Assembly (NCBI GenBank): GCA_039545295.1
Contig: BCIK01000024.1
Location: forward strand, 1-64,000
Direction: 5' to 3'
DNA length: 64,000 bases
Source: Udeniomyces pyricola
Lineage: Eukaryota; Basidiomycota; Tremellomycetes; Cystofilobasidiales; Mrakiaceae
The notes beneath the pieces were generated by a model that was not told the DNA's origin, ran no database searches, and saw nothing but the letters and a program-made list of their open reading frames with translations. A program made the position numbers and the translations under genes. Shown one piece after another: positions 48,923 to 61,162 of this stretch; within the stretch, counting starts at the first letter, position 1, and every line of letters starts with the position of its first letter.

Positions 48923-51900
48923 CTACTGCTCCTCTTCCGCCTTGGAGGTGTGACGCCTGTGAGGCTCGTCGACAGCGTAAAGGTCTCGGAGGTGGGCGTT
49001 CTTGTTGCGGAAAAGATGTCGCTTGAAGAAGTAAGGAAGGGCCTCGTTGACCTGGTACGAGGCAAACTCGCCGGTCGGCACAGAGAAGACTTCGTCGAGC
49101 TGGAAGACAGAGAGCCAGGGTCGAATGAGATGGTTGGATGTGAGCAATCAGATGCATAGCAAACGTTTAAAGCCACCTCCGAGATTCCAAGGACTGACCT
49201 CTTCGAGAGTGCGTTGCTTGGTCTCGGGAAGAAGGAAGAAGATGAGGACAAAAGCAATGACATTGAGACCAGCGTAGAAGCAGAAAGCTCCCGTTGGCGT
49301 CATGACGGTCAACATTCGAGGGAACGTGATGGAAAGGACAGCGGCCCAGAACAGACACGTCGATACAGCCTAGAAACAGAGGAAACACGAGCAAGAGTTA
49401 GTGGTTGGGAGTATGGAAACGGACCAGCTCGCAAACGGAACAGTTCGGAAACGGAACAGCTTGTCGAGTGAGGTAGAACGGAACAGCTTGTCGAGTGAGG
49501 CAAAACGTACCCAAGCCATGCCCATCTCTCGGTTGGCAAGAGGGAAGACCTCGGCAGAGTACGTGAACGGAACGGGTCCCTCGCCGACAGAGTAGAACGC
49601 GGCAAAGAGGAAGATGAAGCTAGAGTGAGGAGGAAGTAGAGAGGAAGGAGAGAGAGGAAGTAGAGAGGAAGGAAAGAGAAGAGAGAGAGAAGAGAGAGAG
49701 AGAAGAGAGAGGAAGAGAGAGAGAGAAGAGAGAGGTGTCAGGACCAGATATCCAAGCGAGAACCAACAACACGCAAACCGACGACCACGCAAACCGACGA
49801 CACGCAAACCGACGACACGCAAACCGACACTCACAAAGCAATGCACCCAATCCTCGCCGTGCCGGCCGACTCCGGAATGAGGAACGACAGACCGGCAGCA
49901 AGCAAGCACCACGCCATCTGCGGGAACGTCGCCAGCACGAGCGACCGTCGGCCAAACGTGTCGATCGTGATGAGGGCCGGGAAGGCAAACAGGAAGTTGA
50001 CCGCGCCAAAGCCGAGCGAGGCATAGAGCGCCTGTCGGGACGTGTAGTTGGCGAGGACAAAGACGGTGGACGAGTAAAAGGCAATGATGTTGATACCGCA
50101 CATCTGCTGCGCAAGCACTGGTGGGGCGAACATCAACGTGAGTCAGATTGGATCGTAGATACATGTCTGTCAGGCATTGACAACGTAACAAAGCGACGCT
50201 CTGACTAACTGATGACACCAGATGCGACCGTCGCTCGTCGGACTCGAGGGATGGTCCAAAGCTCGATGAATCGCTTGACGAAGCTGTCAGCCTTGATGAT
50301 CTTGGCTTCTTCCTCGACCTGGAAGTTGATGTAGTAGAGATCTCGAGCGGCTTGAATGTCGTGGTGACGGAGGCGACGGAGCGACTTGAAAGCATCCTTT
50401 GCTCGACCCTTTTTGAGGAGCCATCGAGGAGACTGATCAAGCAAACAAGATGAGTAACCTAGTCAGCACTTGATTGGCATAGTATGGGGATGCATGGAGG
50501 CTCATGCTTACCTCAGGGCAGAAGTAGATGCCGATGACAAGCGGGAAAGCGGGGATGAAAGCCGAACCAAGCTGAAGACGCCAAGCGATCGTCCCAACAT
50601 CCATAACGACGACGTTGGCGCAGAAGCCGAGGAAGATACCAAATGCGGTCCAGAGTTGCCAGCCCATGACAAGGGCTCCTCGAATGGATGCGGGCGAGTT
50701 CTCAGCAGCAAAGATAGGAACGGTAGCACTGAAACGGATTACGAAAAGCAAACATGTACTGATCAGACAACCGCCGCATTGATCGACGGCCGTTGACGCA
50801 AGCTTAGGTGCTCACCCTTTAGCTCCCATACCAATACCAAGGAGCAGACGGACAATGAACAGCTGCTCCCAAGTTTGGGTCAGGCCAGAGCAGATGGGAG
50901 TAATAACGAGCTGGAGAAGGCCAAGCGGAGGATGAGCATGAAGTACCCTTCAGAGGTATACCAGCCAAAGAGAGTGCTCACAATGATGGCGGTGATGAAG
51001 ATGCAGCCTCTTCGACCGAACCAGTTGTTGATGGGATCAGAAAGCCAGCACCCGATGAAAGCACTGGCGATATAAGGAGCGGCGTTGACAAGCTGAGACA
51101 CAGAAGATACACGGTCAGAGACTGGGAAAACATAAACCAGCCAGGCTCGGGAGGAGTAGTATACTCACACCGACGATCCACTCGTTTGCCTCAGCATCAG
51201 GGTTGCCAGCCTCGATTCCGATACCAAATTCGGTGGGGAACGACAAGCTAAATCAAGCATGTGTGTCAGCAAGAGCGATCTAAGCTTGTCATTGTTACAC
51301 ACGAAAATGAAACTCACTTGGCTCCGTTCGATCCAGTCTGATCCCAACCTTGCGTAGCGGCTCCGATGGAACAGCAGAGGATGGTGAGGTAAAGAGTCAT
51401 AGGATGAGACCATTTGTGTTTGCTGTGAAGAAGGAGAAGTCGGCAATGTATCAGACAGCTGCGCGTAGAAGCGAGAATGGGGTACTTGAATCGTGAGGGC
51501 CTCACTGTTCATAGTCAATGGCGGCTCGATCGTCATCGTTGAGCTCCTCGAGGATATCGTACTCGGTCGGTCGCTGAGCGAGAATGGCACCTTTCCGGAG
51601 GATGTCGACATGTTCGAGAAGATCTGAAGTCAAACGCAAAGAGCGGTCAGCACCGGAAGGGCGGCGCGTCTTTGGCCAAGACTTTCAGGCCTGCGAGCCG
51701 AACCTCCGAACCATCGGATCCACCGGGACGGGCGGGCCAACGTCTCGATGATCTACACAGACACCTACCTGATCGTTCAGCAAAGGCATCGACATCCCTG
51801 ATGAGCTCTTCCTTAGTGAAATGTGAAAGAACGTTCTGGATGTCTGCTGGTGAGACAGCGGGCGTGCGGCTGACGGGCGAGCTGTACTCGTCGTGCTCGA

Positions 51901-51925
51901 CTTGGGCGAGCTTCTTGTCAGACAT
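48923..51925 (-). CDS. MFS sugar/polyol-type transporter, copy 2 (inverted paralogue)
   Basis: A second sugar-porter MFS protein, paralogous along its whole length to the plus-strand gene starting at 27771. The start [20 protein letters not shown] is followed by [150 protein letters not shown] and [20 protein letters not shown], ending at 48923. Intron positions match copy 1, but intron and synonymous sites differ widely except across 49306..50150, where the two genes are nearly identical. The N- and C-terminal tails differ, so the copies may have distinct regulation. Confidence 0.93.
49306..50150 (-). repeat. Inverted near-identical block, arm 2 (845 bp)
   Basis: Reverse-complement partner of 29516..30360. 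It has equal length, no gaps and three substitutions, and it includes the complete CT microsatellite intron. Both edges fall at abrupt loss of similarity, one in an intron (50150) and one in an exon (49306). Confidence 0.95.
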
Positions 51926-52727
51926 CAGAGGGGGGGGACTTGAAAGTGAAAGTGTGGGAGTGAATGAACGAGGCTTTAAAGAGCTCGTTAGGATTGGTGA
52001 ATGAGGATGTGGATGTAGTCGTGTGAGGGAAAGACTATCGAATAAAAGAAGAAATGGAGTTGAAGATGCGTCGGATCGGGAATGAAGCGAGTTCTTGGCG
52101 TGAGCAACCAAGCATTTCCCTGGTTGATTGCCAGCTCCGGTTCAATATTAAGATGACACAGTACTGGGCCCGGGTAAGTACCAAGCAAGACGGTCCGGTA
52201 CCGAAGCATGTGGAAGACGTGCGGAAGGAGGGAAGACTGGTCGAGGTTCAGACTGGCGTTCTGGTCCGCTGGTACTTGGACCGTCGCAGGGCTAACTCAG
52301 GGTCAATATGGTGGAGCTACTAATAAGCTGGCCGACGTTTCACACCACTGCAGGGTGGTCGGTTAACCGGCAACCTCGCTCCTTGGCTCCTGCAACTCAG
52401 TCGGTGACATGTCGACCGGCGTGTAAGTGGAGGGACGTGTGAAATGGGATGTGTGATCAGTAGTCCGTTCAAGCTTCGAGGTCAGCCAGGTGAGGGAAAC
52501 GTCGCTACAGAGTGCCGGCGAAGGAGGCGATCGATCGTTTTCGTGATGAGACGCACGCCAAATCGCTCACATGCGCACACCGCATTGATACTTCAATCAT
52601 CAATCAACGCGCCTTTGCTTGGACCATGTACATAACCGGCCTGGGGTTCGCAGTCGAGGACCATTTGCCATTCGTGTCCGATTCATAAATACGTTTAGAT
52701 CGTTAAATCATCCCAATTCATACTATA
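51926..52727. other. Spacer upstream of transporter copy 2
   Basis: It holds the promoter of transporter copy 2 and the 3' flank of the Mam3-like gene. A TACCGGACCG/CGGTCCGGTA-like palindromic stretch occurs near 52190. Compared with the 2.9 kb spacer in front of copy 1, this promoter is short and shows no extended similarity to it by eye. Confidence 0.5.
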
Positions 52728-55366
52728 TCATGCAATATCAACGAGAATTGTCTCTTTTCTTCCTTCTTCTGCAGACTCTTGTGATGATGACTGCGACAAC
52801 ACGTTGGATCTCCTCTCTCCGGCTTCAAGCGACGTCGTCGAAGCTGATTCGACGACATGATGATCGCTCGGCGGTCCCGCTATCACCTCCGCCAAGGCCG
52901 ACCGGACCGAGACGCTGCTGTTTGGAAGGATGACGCGCTTTGCGAAATGTTCACTAGGAGAAGGGGACTGAGATCGGAGATTATGCAGAAACAAAGGGAC
53001 CGATGTACCGATGGCCGCAGGCCGCAGGGGGACCAACGAAAAAAAAAAAAGTAAAAAAGTAAGAATCAGCCAAGCTGTCGGCAAGCTGACCCAACCAGGC
53101 CGGAACCGACAAGCCAGCATTGAATATCGAGGTTTTAAGATGGGACGAAATCTACGACTGACCATCATACGCTTCTGGACAAGTCCCTCGAACACGCGGG
53201 AGAGGCCTCGGGCCGGGTAGCCGAGATCTCGAGCGGAAAGAGAAGGTCGGACGACCTTTATACGAGAGTGAACATCGACAAAGACATCCGTCTCATCAAT
53301 GACCCTATGTCGAACCAGACCAAAAATGAGAAAGAGGTGGTGGGTCAAGGCGAAGGAAAAGTAAAATAATCACATGCATTCAACAGGCCTATACTCACTC
53401 GCTGCCAAGCATCTCCTCGATCGTATCTTCAAGGGTCACAATTCCGATGCCTTTGCCTGGCTGACCCGGAGACCGGGAGACCAGGAGCATATGAGATTTG
53501 CCTGTTTGAAAGAATGCGAGAGCTTCGAGGCAGCTAAGATCGCCCTCGCATTCCGGCAAGGGTAAGATGGCAAACGATCCCGCCGGTTTGAGCGTCGAAG
53601 GATCGTAGCCCAGGAGCCTCTTGGCGAGCAAGAGACCGCTGGAAGAGGAAAGGCAAAGATGATGGACGTTGTTTGAGATGGAGCATCGTTGATTGGCCCA
53701 GAGGGTTCAACACAAGGATCACTCACATGAACGTGGAGGGCGACCCAGGTTGATGGACTGGAATCCGACTGTATCCGCTAGCCAAGATCTGCACAGCCGT
53801 GAGTGATCAGTCCGAGATTAAGGTCGCATGAATGGGGCCTGGCATGAAAAAAGTTTCTGATTTCACCTCGAGAATGAGAGATTGATCCATGACTTGATCA
53901 GCCGACACGGCAAACAAATCTCCGAGTGGGGTCTGAAGAGAACGATCCATCAGCAAGTCTCTCCCTATGTTCCTCCTTTTTCTCCCAGCGGTTGATTAAT
54001 TCCAGAGTATACGCAAACTGACCATGATTTCCTCAACCGGTTTCTCGCCCATTTCAAGTACACCCTCGATGATGCCGACCTCTGCCTGCGCACTCGTTGT
54101 GTCGACGCCATGTCGGAGGAAGCGTTTGAGCTGGGGTTTAGAATAGGCTTGCGAGGTTGAGTGACCGAGAACATTGTCGAGGAGCTTAGCAAATACAAAA
54201 AGAGGGAAAAAGCAAAACAGAAAAAGATTAGGTAAAAGGTCGTAGATAATCGTACGACACGAGGTGAAGTGATATGTATGTATGCTCACCATAGCTATAG
54301 GCTTACCAACGGGATAGAAAACCAGGACAAGGACACGAACAAATGGCGTAAAGAATGCACCAAGCTCCAGTCCCCAACGACTACACGCCGCTTGTGGGAT
54401 CAGTTCTCCAAAAATAAGCTAACGTGCCAACGACACATGCAAGCAGAAGGTGAGACAGCTGTGAGTTGATAGCTGAGATGATGCCAGCTGTGAAGGAGCG
54501 TATGTCCAGATGGGCGTACGATGAGACCTGTCGACACTAAGATGGCGAGCGCTCCACCTCCGACCTGTTTGTTTACACACATTTGGAACGTCAACGACTG
54601 TATCACTCGTCCGTCCAGGCCCTTTTTTAAAGAACCGACCGTACCACAGAATCCAGAAATATCGGGAGTGACGTATTGACGAGAGTGCCTCCTACGACGC
54701 CGGGCATCATGGACAACCGTCAATACACCTCATGCGTACAATGTTATCGTTGACATCCCCAACAAAGACGAATGTATGCCAAACTCACCACAGAGAAGTG
54801 TGACGAGGACCAAGTGCCTGCCATTGCCCTCGAGTAGTTTGACTACTTTCTTGGCTTGATCGCGTTCCTTCTTGTTGACCCCGGCTTCGGACAAGACGAG
54901 CAGATTCGTCTGATCAAGCGAGAGAAGGCCGAGTGTCAATCCGGCAAAGATACCAGCCTAGCAATAAGTATCACAGAAAAATTAGTACTGAATATCCATG
55001 CTCGATCCAGTGGACAAGCAGAGAAGCACAAGACGAAGAAGATGATGCATGATGGTAGCTGGCATAGGAACGGACCAAACAAACAAGGCCCGCTATCGCT
55101 CCTATGTACGTCAGGAAGCGCGGATCATCCAAGGATATGTGTGGTGCATGCTGAGGAAAGGTCTCTCCAGGGCCAGCATGGTGATGATGTCGACCTTTGG
55201 TGGTGTTGGAATGGATGACTGCTAGCTCGGAAGAGGCGACCGAGGAAGAGGACAGGGAGAGGATCGACCAGAGCGCGGTCGAGGAGCTAGCAGTCGTGGG
55301 AAAGGGAACGGCGGCGATGGATTTTATGCAGAAGCATAGCGTGTAGATACGGGTCAGGGAGATCAT
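52728..55366 (-). CDS. Mam3/CNNM-type DUF21-CBS membrane protein
   Basis: A CNNM/CorC-like protein, related to yeast Mam3 (vacuolar, metal homeostasis) and animal CNNM magnesium transport proteins. The start MISLTRIYTLCFCIKSIAAV looks like a signal peptide. The luminal segment (HHHHAGPGETFPQHAPHISL) precedes the DUF21 membrane domain (AGLTLGLLSLDQTNLLVLSE, LEGNGRHLVLVTLL, STGLIVLFGELIPQALCSRW). A CBS pair follows: VGIIEGVLEMGEKPVEEIMT, VMDQSLILEILASGYSRIPV, GIGIVTLEDTIEEMLGSEVI, DETDVFVDVHSRIKVV. The C-terminal exon is Ser-rich and ends GRKETILVDIA. A probable 195 nt intron at 52968..53162 has no stop and keeps the frame, so splicing there rests only on GT-AG signals and composition. Confidence 0.9.
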
Positions 55367-55959
55367 GTCGATGACGCGACTCGTCCACCGGTATAGTATT
55401 GTGCTGTCGAAGAACTGGAGTTGAAGCTAGCTTGAAGGTGTTAAGAAAAGATAGACGCCAAACGCCAAACACCGATCATCAATCAACGGCGCTGCTAACA
55501 AACAATTCCTGGATGGACGTTACTTATTTCTGGAGCCCCGATTCTCGGGGAAGACCGAACCACGTGCGAGAGGGCGACGCCATATGATCGGATGGATACA
55601 TCACAAGTATTTGAGAGCCAGCTCAATATCGCCGTACTTATACATGAACGCAAGCCCGATCTTCCGTACGATGCTTGCATCAGCTAGACTCGTATCTCAG
55701 AGCACAAACTCGACACATTCAGAATTTTCGAGACAAGCGAATGATACTGAAGTATGGGATCACGCTGTTCGCGCAGCGGAGAGCATATCGCGCGCGATCG
55801 CATTCGATGCATTCCCCTTTAATTTGCCGGCCACGTTCCGCTTTGAAGTCATGATACTTTAGGTTGTTCTTTCACCCTCAATAAACGAGAACAAAGAAGC
55901 TTTCACATGTCCCAGAAGACCATGACCTTGGAATGATTGAATCTTGATATCCTAGACCA
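55367..55959. other. Spacer upstream of Mam3-like gene
   Basis: It contains the Mam3-like promoter and the 3' flank of the pseudouridine gene. Palindromic GCGCGCGATCGC lies near 55790. No gene was seen. Confidence 0.5.
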
Positions 55960-58900
55960 TCACAGCCTCCACGAAAAGTCCGCTCCAATGTCTTTTGAGA
56001 CGGCCGCTGACGAGCGCAATGAGGCTCGAGCGGCCCGTTGACCCCTGAACGTATAGTATGGTTTTGATTGAGCAGAAAGCACAAAACACAGAAGATTCCG
56101 ACCAAGACAGAAACAAACACACACACACAAAAAGAAGAAGAAAAAGCATCGATCAATCGTCCGTACTTGGCCGAGGAGTGCTTGATGTTGCAAGCTAAGA
56201 GGCGGATGAAGAGACAGCATGAAAGGTGTGAGAGAGAGAAAGGGTTCGTCGTACCTCTCAATAAGAGCTTCCCAATGTGGCTCAGTCAAAGCTTGAGGGA
56301 GGCCGAGCTCAGCGATTCCGGCAAGAAGCGCTCCGCATAGGCTATCACCTGATTAGTCCAAACGAAAGCCATACACATGAACCAACCATACGAAGAAAGA
56401 GGACCAGACCGGGAGAGGAGGGGAATGGGGGAGGACAGTGCGTTTAGCGCAAGTCACAATAGCAGTTCAAAAACAAACAGGCAAGAAAAAAAAGATAAGA
56501 AAAAGAACAAGCAAGACAAAGAAAGAAAGAAAAGATAAAAAAAGACACCGAAGAAATTGACGGACCATTTCCTGTGGAGCTGACCTGCTCATCGATTGGC
56601 ACGGATTCTCCGGCATGATACGTGAGCTTGAGGGTGGTGGTCGAAGAAGTATGAACAAAGGTCGATGTTGATGATCGCTGAGTAGAGGGAGATGCGGTGG
56701 TGGACGCAAGTGGGACAGGAAGACGACGAAGGGAAAGCACGCCTCGACTGCCGAGTTTGACCACTTGAGTGGGGAAGAAGGGTGAGAGAGAAGTCATCAT
56801 TTGGGCAACTACATCGAGAAAACAAACAGGTGGTGGATTGAGAAAAGATGGACGTTCATCAGCTGAGGCGCAAACATTCTCTTCCCTTCTAGTCTAGGTC
56901 TATCGAACGATTTAAAAACATTGGAGAAACGAAAAGGACCGTACCACCATCCTTGACCAACAAGTCGTCAATCCCCCATTTCCTGGCCGATCGCTCCACT
57001 CCATTCCTCCATTCCTCTCCCAATCCCAACTCATTTAAAGCCTCCCACCATCCCTCTCGATCCATCGCTCCCATCTCCCTTGCTATTCCATACATCTCGC
57101 TCAACTCCGCCAGATTCGGGCTCACAATCGACACCTCCGCCTGAGCGTCAGCTACGAGTGCAGAAACCACGCGCGTCGATTTCGGAACAGAAGTCGGCTC
57201 GAAGAAAGTTGGAATGGAGTGAAGAGTAGTGTATTGGAGAAGAGAGGTCAGCGTTGGCGTCGTGAGATTGCCGTCGAAGGCGAGGATTGGGGGTTTGGGA
57301 AGAGTGGCAAGTTTGGTCGAGATCTATCGTGGTTCGAATATTCAGAACATGACAAAACCCGCTACGTGAGTTATATGGACACAATGCTGGGTCGGTCCAC
57401 ATTTTCTGACTTCTGTTGGGTGGGGACCTAAACTACATACCCGGTCCCAACCGAATTTCTCCATGACTTCGAAATCTGCGACACCGCCCTCCAAAGCTCC
57501 GTTCCCGTCTAGGACCAGATTGACCGCGGCGGTCCTTCCCTCGTCCATCGTGCAGAGTCCTTGGGGATCGATCCCCAAGGCTTGAATCTCGCCTTCAAGC
57601 AGACGACCGAAGGGATCGTTCCCGACAGGCGAGATGAGAACCGGTGGAGATGGCATGGAGGAGGTGAAAGTAGCAGACGGGGTAAGGAGTTGAGATGCAG
57701 CAAGGGCCAAGTTGAGAGCGACTCCACCGGGAGAGACTCGGATACTGCCTGGGTGAGTTGATCCAGATTGGAGAGCCGAGGTAGAAGAGGAGGAGGCAGA
57801 AGAGGGTGTGCAGGCGGTCTTGGAGGTGATATCGAGGGCAATGGAGCCAACGACGATTAGCGGAGGTTGCAATACTGCTTTCACTGGCTCCCTTGAGGAT
57901 GAAGATAGAGTGGGTGATGCAGGAGGAGTCAAGGGGAGCTTGGAGGCTGATTGCGAAATGGACGAGAGCAGAGAAGACGCGGTCGGAGAGGAAAAGAACG
58001 TCTTGATTTTGACGTTCAGGACAGCAAGAGATAAGAATGAAGGAATACAGAGAAGAAGATGGAAAGCAACCGAGACACAGAAGAACCGGTGTCAGGTCGA
58101 AAATGAACACTAGTCGCCGAAAAGTCAAGTTGGCAAGAAACAGCAGAGAAGGGGATGAAGCAAAGGTAGCACAAAGGCCAAATCATACATCGACACCGAG
58201 ATACTGCTTCTGGATATCCCAAAAAAAAAAACAGATGTGATACAGCAAAAACCGCAATCATGAGCACACGCAAGAAGTAACAGCCAAAGCAATCGCGAAA
58301 ACAGGAGGATGAGAAACTCACCAGAACTCCCTGCTTCCCTTGCTCTTCCTGCTTCATCCTGGCCAACTGCACTGCAACCTGACTTGCGATCGTAGTATTG
58401 TTGCGAATGAGAGCGATATCTGCCATAAAAAAGGGACACGCATTTTCGACCAACGTTGATGAGCAGCTAGTCCAGTCACGAATGACTCAGAACGGGAATG
58501 TGTAGACGCACTGCTCTCAACCGAGGTTCCCTTTGACATGCCCTTGGTAAGCTCGCTAACTCGGGCAAGTAAGAATGGCGTCGTCTCTTTGCCTCGAATG
58601 CCCTGTTCTTTGGCTTCTCTGACGGCTTGCTCAACAACGCTCTCTGATTGAGCGAGCATCGTGCGAAATCAAGATGATTCCGAGGTCGTCAGTCAAGGGA
58701 CAACAGCTGAGCACGTCACATACAGGCAAATCGAAAGAACGTACGAATTGCCTCGCCGGCTTCCCAGTACTTTGCCGGGATCGGAACGGCCAAAAGAGTC
58801 GATAGTGGCTTAGGTAGAGTGAGAGCAGCGTCTGCGAGTAACAGGCGATGGGTCATTTCAGTAACGTATTTACGTTGTCCTAGTCCATGATGCAATGGGA

Positions 58901-60408
58901 CGAACGAATGAGCGATGCGGCCGACGCTGCGTCAGGGGCGTTCCAGGGGCTCTACACATGAGGACAAAGACGGAAGGGAGCATCATAATTTCAGTCAAGA
59001 ACTATGGACTCTGTTTGCGTATGAATGAGTACTCACCTGGAATCCACTCTTTGGCGTGTAAAAGGCCGGGAAATCAGTTGTCTGACCGTAGGTCGCAACA
59101 GTGACCCCCTCGGTTTCCTAAAGTGTGGGATATTGCGTTTGTCTCAGTCAGTGAAAGGCGAGTGCAAGCGTGGTGAGAAACAAACGGGCTATCGAGGACA
59201 GAACTGACGAGGTACTCAAGGGTTCGTCCGATATCAAGGATGGACTTAGCACCCGCACAGACAACAGCCATAGGCGTCGAACCAAGCTCTGTCAGGTCGG
59301 CCGATACGTCCATGGAAAGCTCTCCACCCCGATGAACACCTAGGATCGGAATGAGGAAAAAAAAAGCAGAAAGTAGAGAGCGTATTTGACTCAGGTTATA
59401 GGTTGATAGACTTCGTGAAGGTTAATTGATCAACTCACCTCCAATACCTCCTGTTGCGAAAACATCGATACCGGCCTGTCGAGCAAGATACATGGCTGAA
59501 CAGGATTGTTCCCAAGAATCAACCGGTCAGCGTTTTTGGTGGATGCATCTAATTGACTGCCAATCAACATCTTGGGCACGCACTTCCAGCAACAGCTAAG
59601 GAAAACCAACAGAGCCACACATTCACATCAACGTTAGCTTAGATTCATGATTGTGAGAACGCAGTACGAAACACAGGGGTACCAACTCGTTCCTCCATCT
59701 TTCTTGAACGCGATTGCCGGAGCGAGATCCCTTCGTGAGACCTTGATGGAGGGCTGAAGAGGATCCGCTAACCGTTCAAGCTCGTCCTATATGAGATCAC
59801 CAATAGCAGTGGTGGATATGTGAGTCAAGACGACTAACACTCGTAATGAACGTGTTATGAGTACCGAGATTGTACGGACCCTGGTCAGTCCAATGGTTGG
59901 CTTGCCTTCGAGGATCGCAATCGTCGCCGGAACTGCTCCGGGGGCACGCATAGAGACCAAAAACCAAGTTATTGTCACGTCCTAGCATACATCAGTAGTA
60001 AGTGGTACCAAGAAGCATAGGTGAGCCACTCACCAGCGCCTTGCTCGCGGATGATGGCCGAGAGTCCAAGGGTAAGATCGAGGTTGGTCGGATACGGAAG
60101 CCCGTGGGTGACGATAGTTGTCTCGAGAGCTACGATAGGCTTCCCCGTGGCGAGAGCATCTGCAACTTCCTCATGTAAGACGAGCTTGTCCTGCATACGG
60201 TGGGCAAACAGAAGAACGATAGAGAGATGGAGGAGATAGCAAGCACGACCGAGATGAGGAACTGGAAGTTTCAAAGGCAGTGGATTGGAGGAAAAAGTCA
60301 GGCGAGCGAGTAAGGATTAACACTTACCCAGCGGCGGACGGAAGGGCTGGTTGAGAATGGTCGAGCCCGAGCAGTGGTACGTAAGATGGAAGCGCGACGG
60401 GGAATCAT
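55960..60408 (-). CDS. Bifunctional pseudouridine catabolism protein (PsuG glycosidase fused to PfkB kinase)
   Basis: It should phosphorylate pseudouridine (PfkB part) and split pseudouridine-5'-phosphate into uracil and ribose-5-phosphate (PsuG part). The first exon, [20 protein letters not shown] then SPSVRRW, is basic and Ser/Thr-rich like a mitochondrial presequence. The PsuG domain shows [20 protein letters not shown] with the catalytic Glu, [40 protein letters not shown] and the Schiff-base Lys motif [19 protein letters not shown] middle segment ([20 protein letters not shown]) leads to the PfkB domain: [56 protein letters not shown] and the catalytic [19 protein letters not shown] assembled across an intron. 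The end is [10 protein letters not shown]. Fusion order PsuG-PfkB is known in fungi. Confidence 0.92.
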
Positions 60409-61162
60409 GGCAGAGGTCGTGGTTGGTGATCAAGCAAGGAAGTTGAGAGGCGAAACGGATAGGACAATTTCGGCGGAGTCGCGCGACAAATACGAACCCG
60501 CCGCCAAGCGCGCGCTTCGGGCCGGCATTCCTTCGATCTTTTAACGGATCGAAAGCCTGCGACGCAACCTGGTGACCGAGCCACGCACGACCACTCTGAC
60601 GAGCTGCTTCGTTATGTTAGAGTGACTGAGTCAGGTGGACTCAGGGCTGCATGCGCTGTATCGATAGGCGACTTATAAAGTAATGGAGCTCATAACAGGG
60701 TCTGATTTCGGACAGCGCAACTCTCGGATCTCGCGATAGTTGACGAGAGTCGGTCTTGTCCGAACTTGCCGGGACCATGACCCTGCCCATGAACTACTGT
60801 AGACACTACTAGAATACATGATACAGTCCGAGGTGCTGAAAGGCGCGTGTTTACAACAAGACTCAAGAAACATCAAGAAGGAGGACTAGCTACAACATCA
60901 ACGCTACTGATGAGACAGGGAACGGTCGGAGAGTACTTGGAGTATTATCATCAGTGATTATGAGGTTAACCGAGAATAAAGGGCAAAGTGAAGAAATGGT
61001 GTATTATGTTCGACGGTAGAAGGTGCAGATCACATGCCGGTAGGACAGTAAAGAAGAGAAAGGAAAGGTGTGGCGGAGGAATAATGCAACGAAGAGAGAC
61101 ATCAGGAAGGAAAAAGCATCATCCGCTGATGATCATGTTGTTACACTATAGCGTATTACTCA
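60409..61162. other. Spacer upstream of pseudouridine gene
   Basis: It holds the promoter of the PsuG-PfkB gene, with the palindrome GCGCGCGCTT-like stretch at 60508..60520, and the 3' flank of the next membrane protein gene. No gene was seen. Confidence 0.5.
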
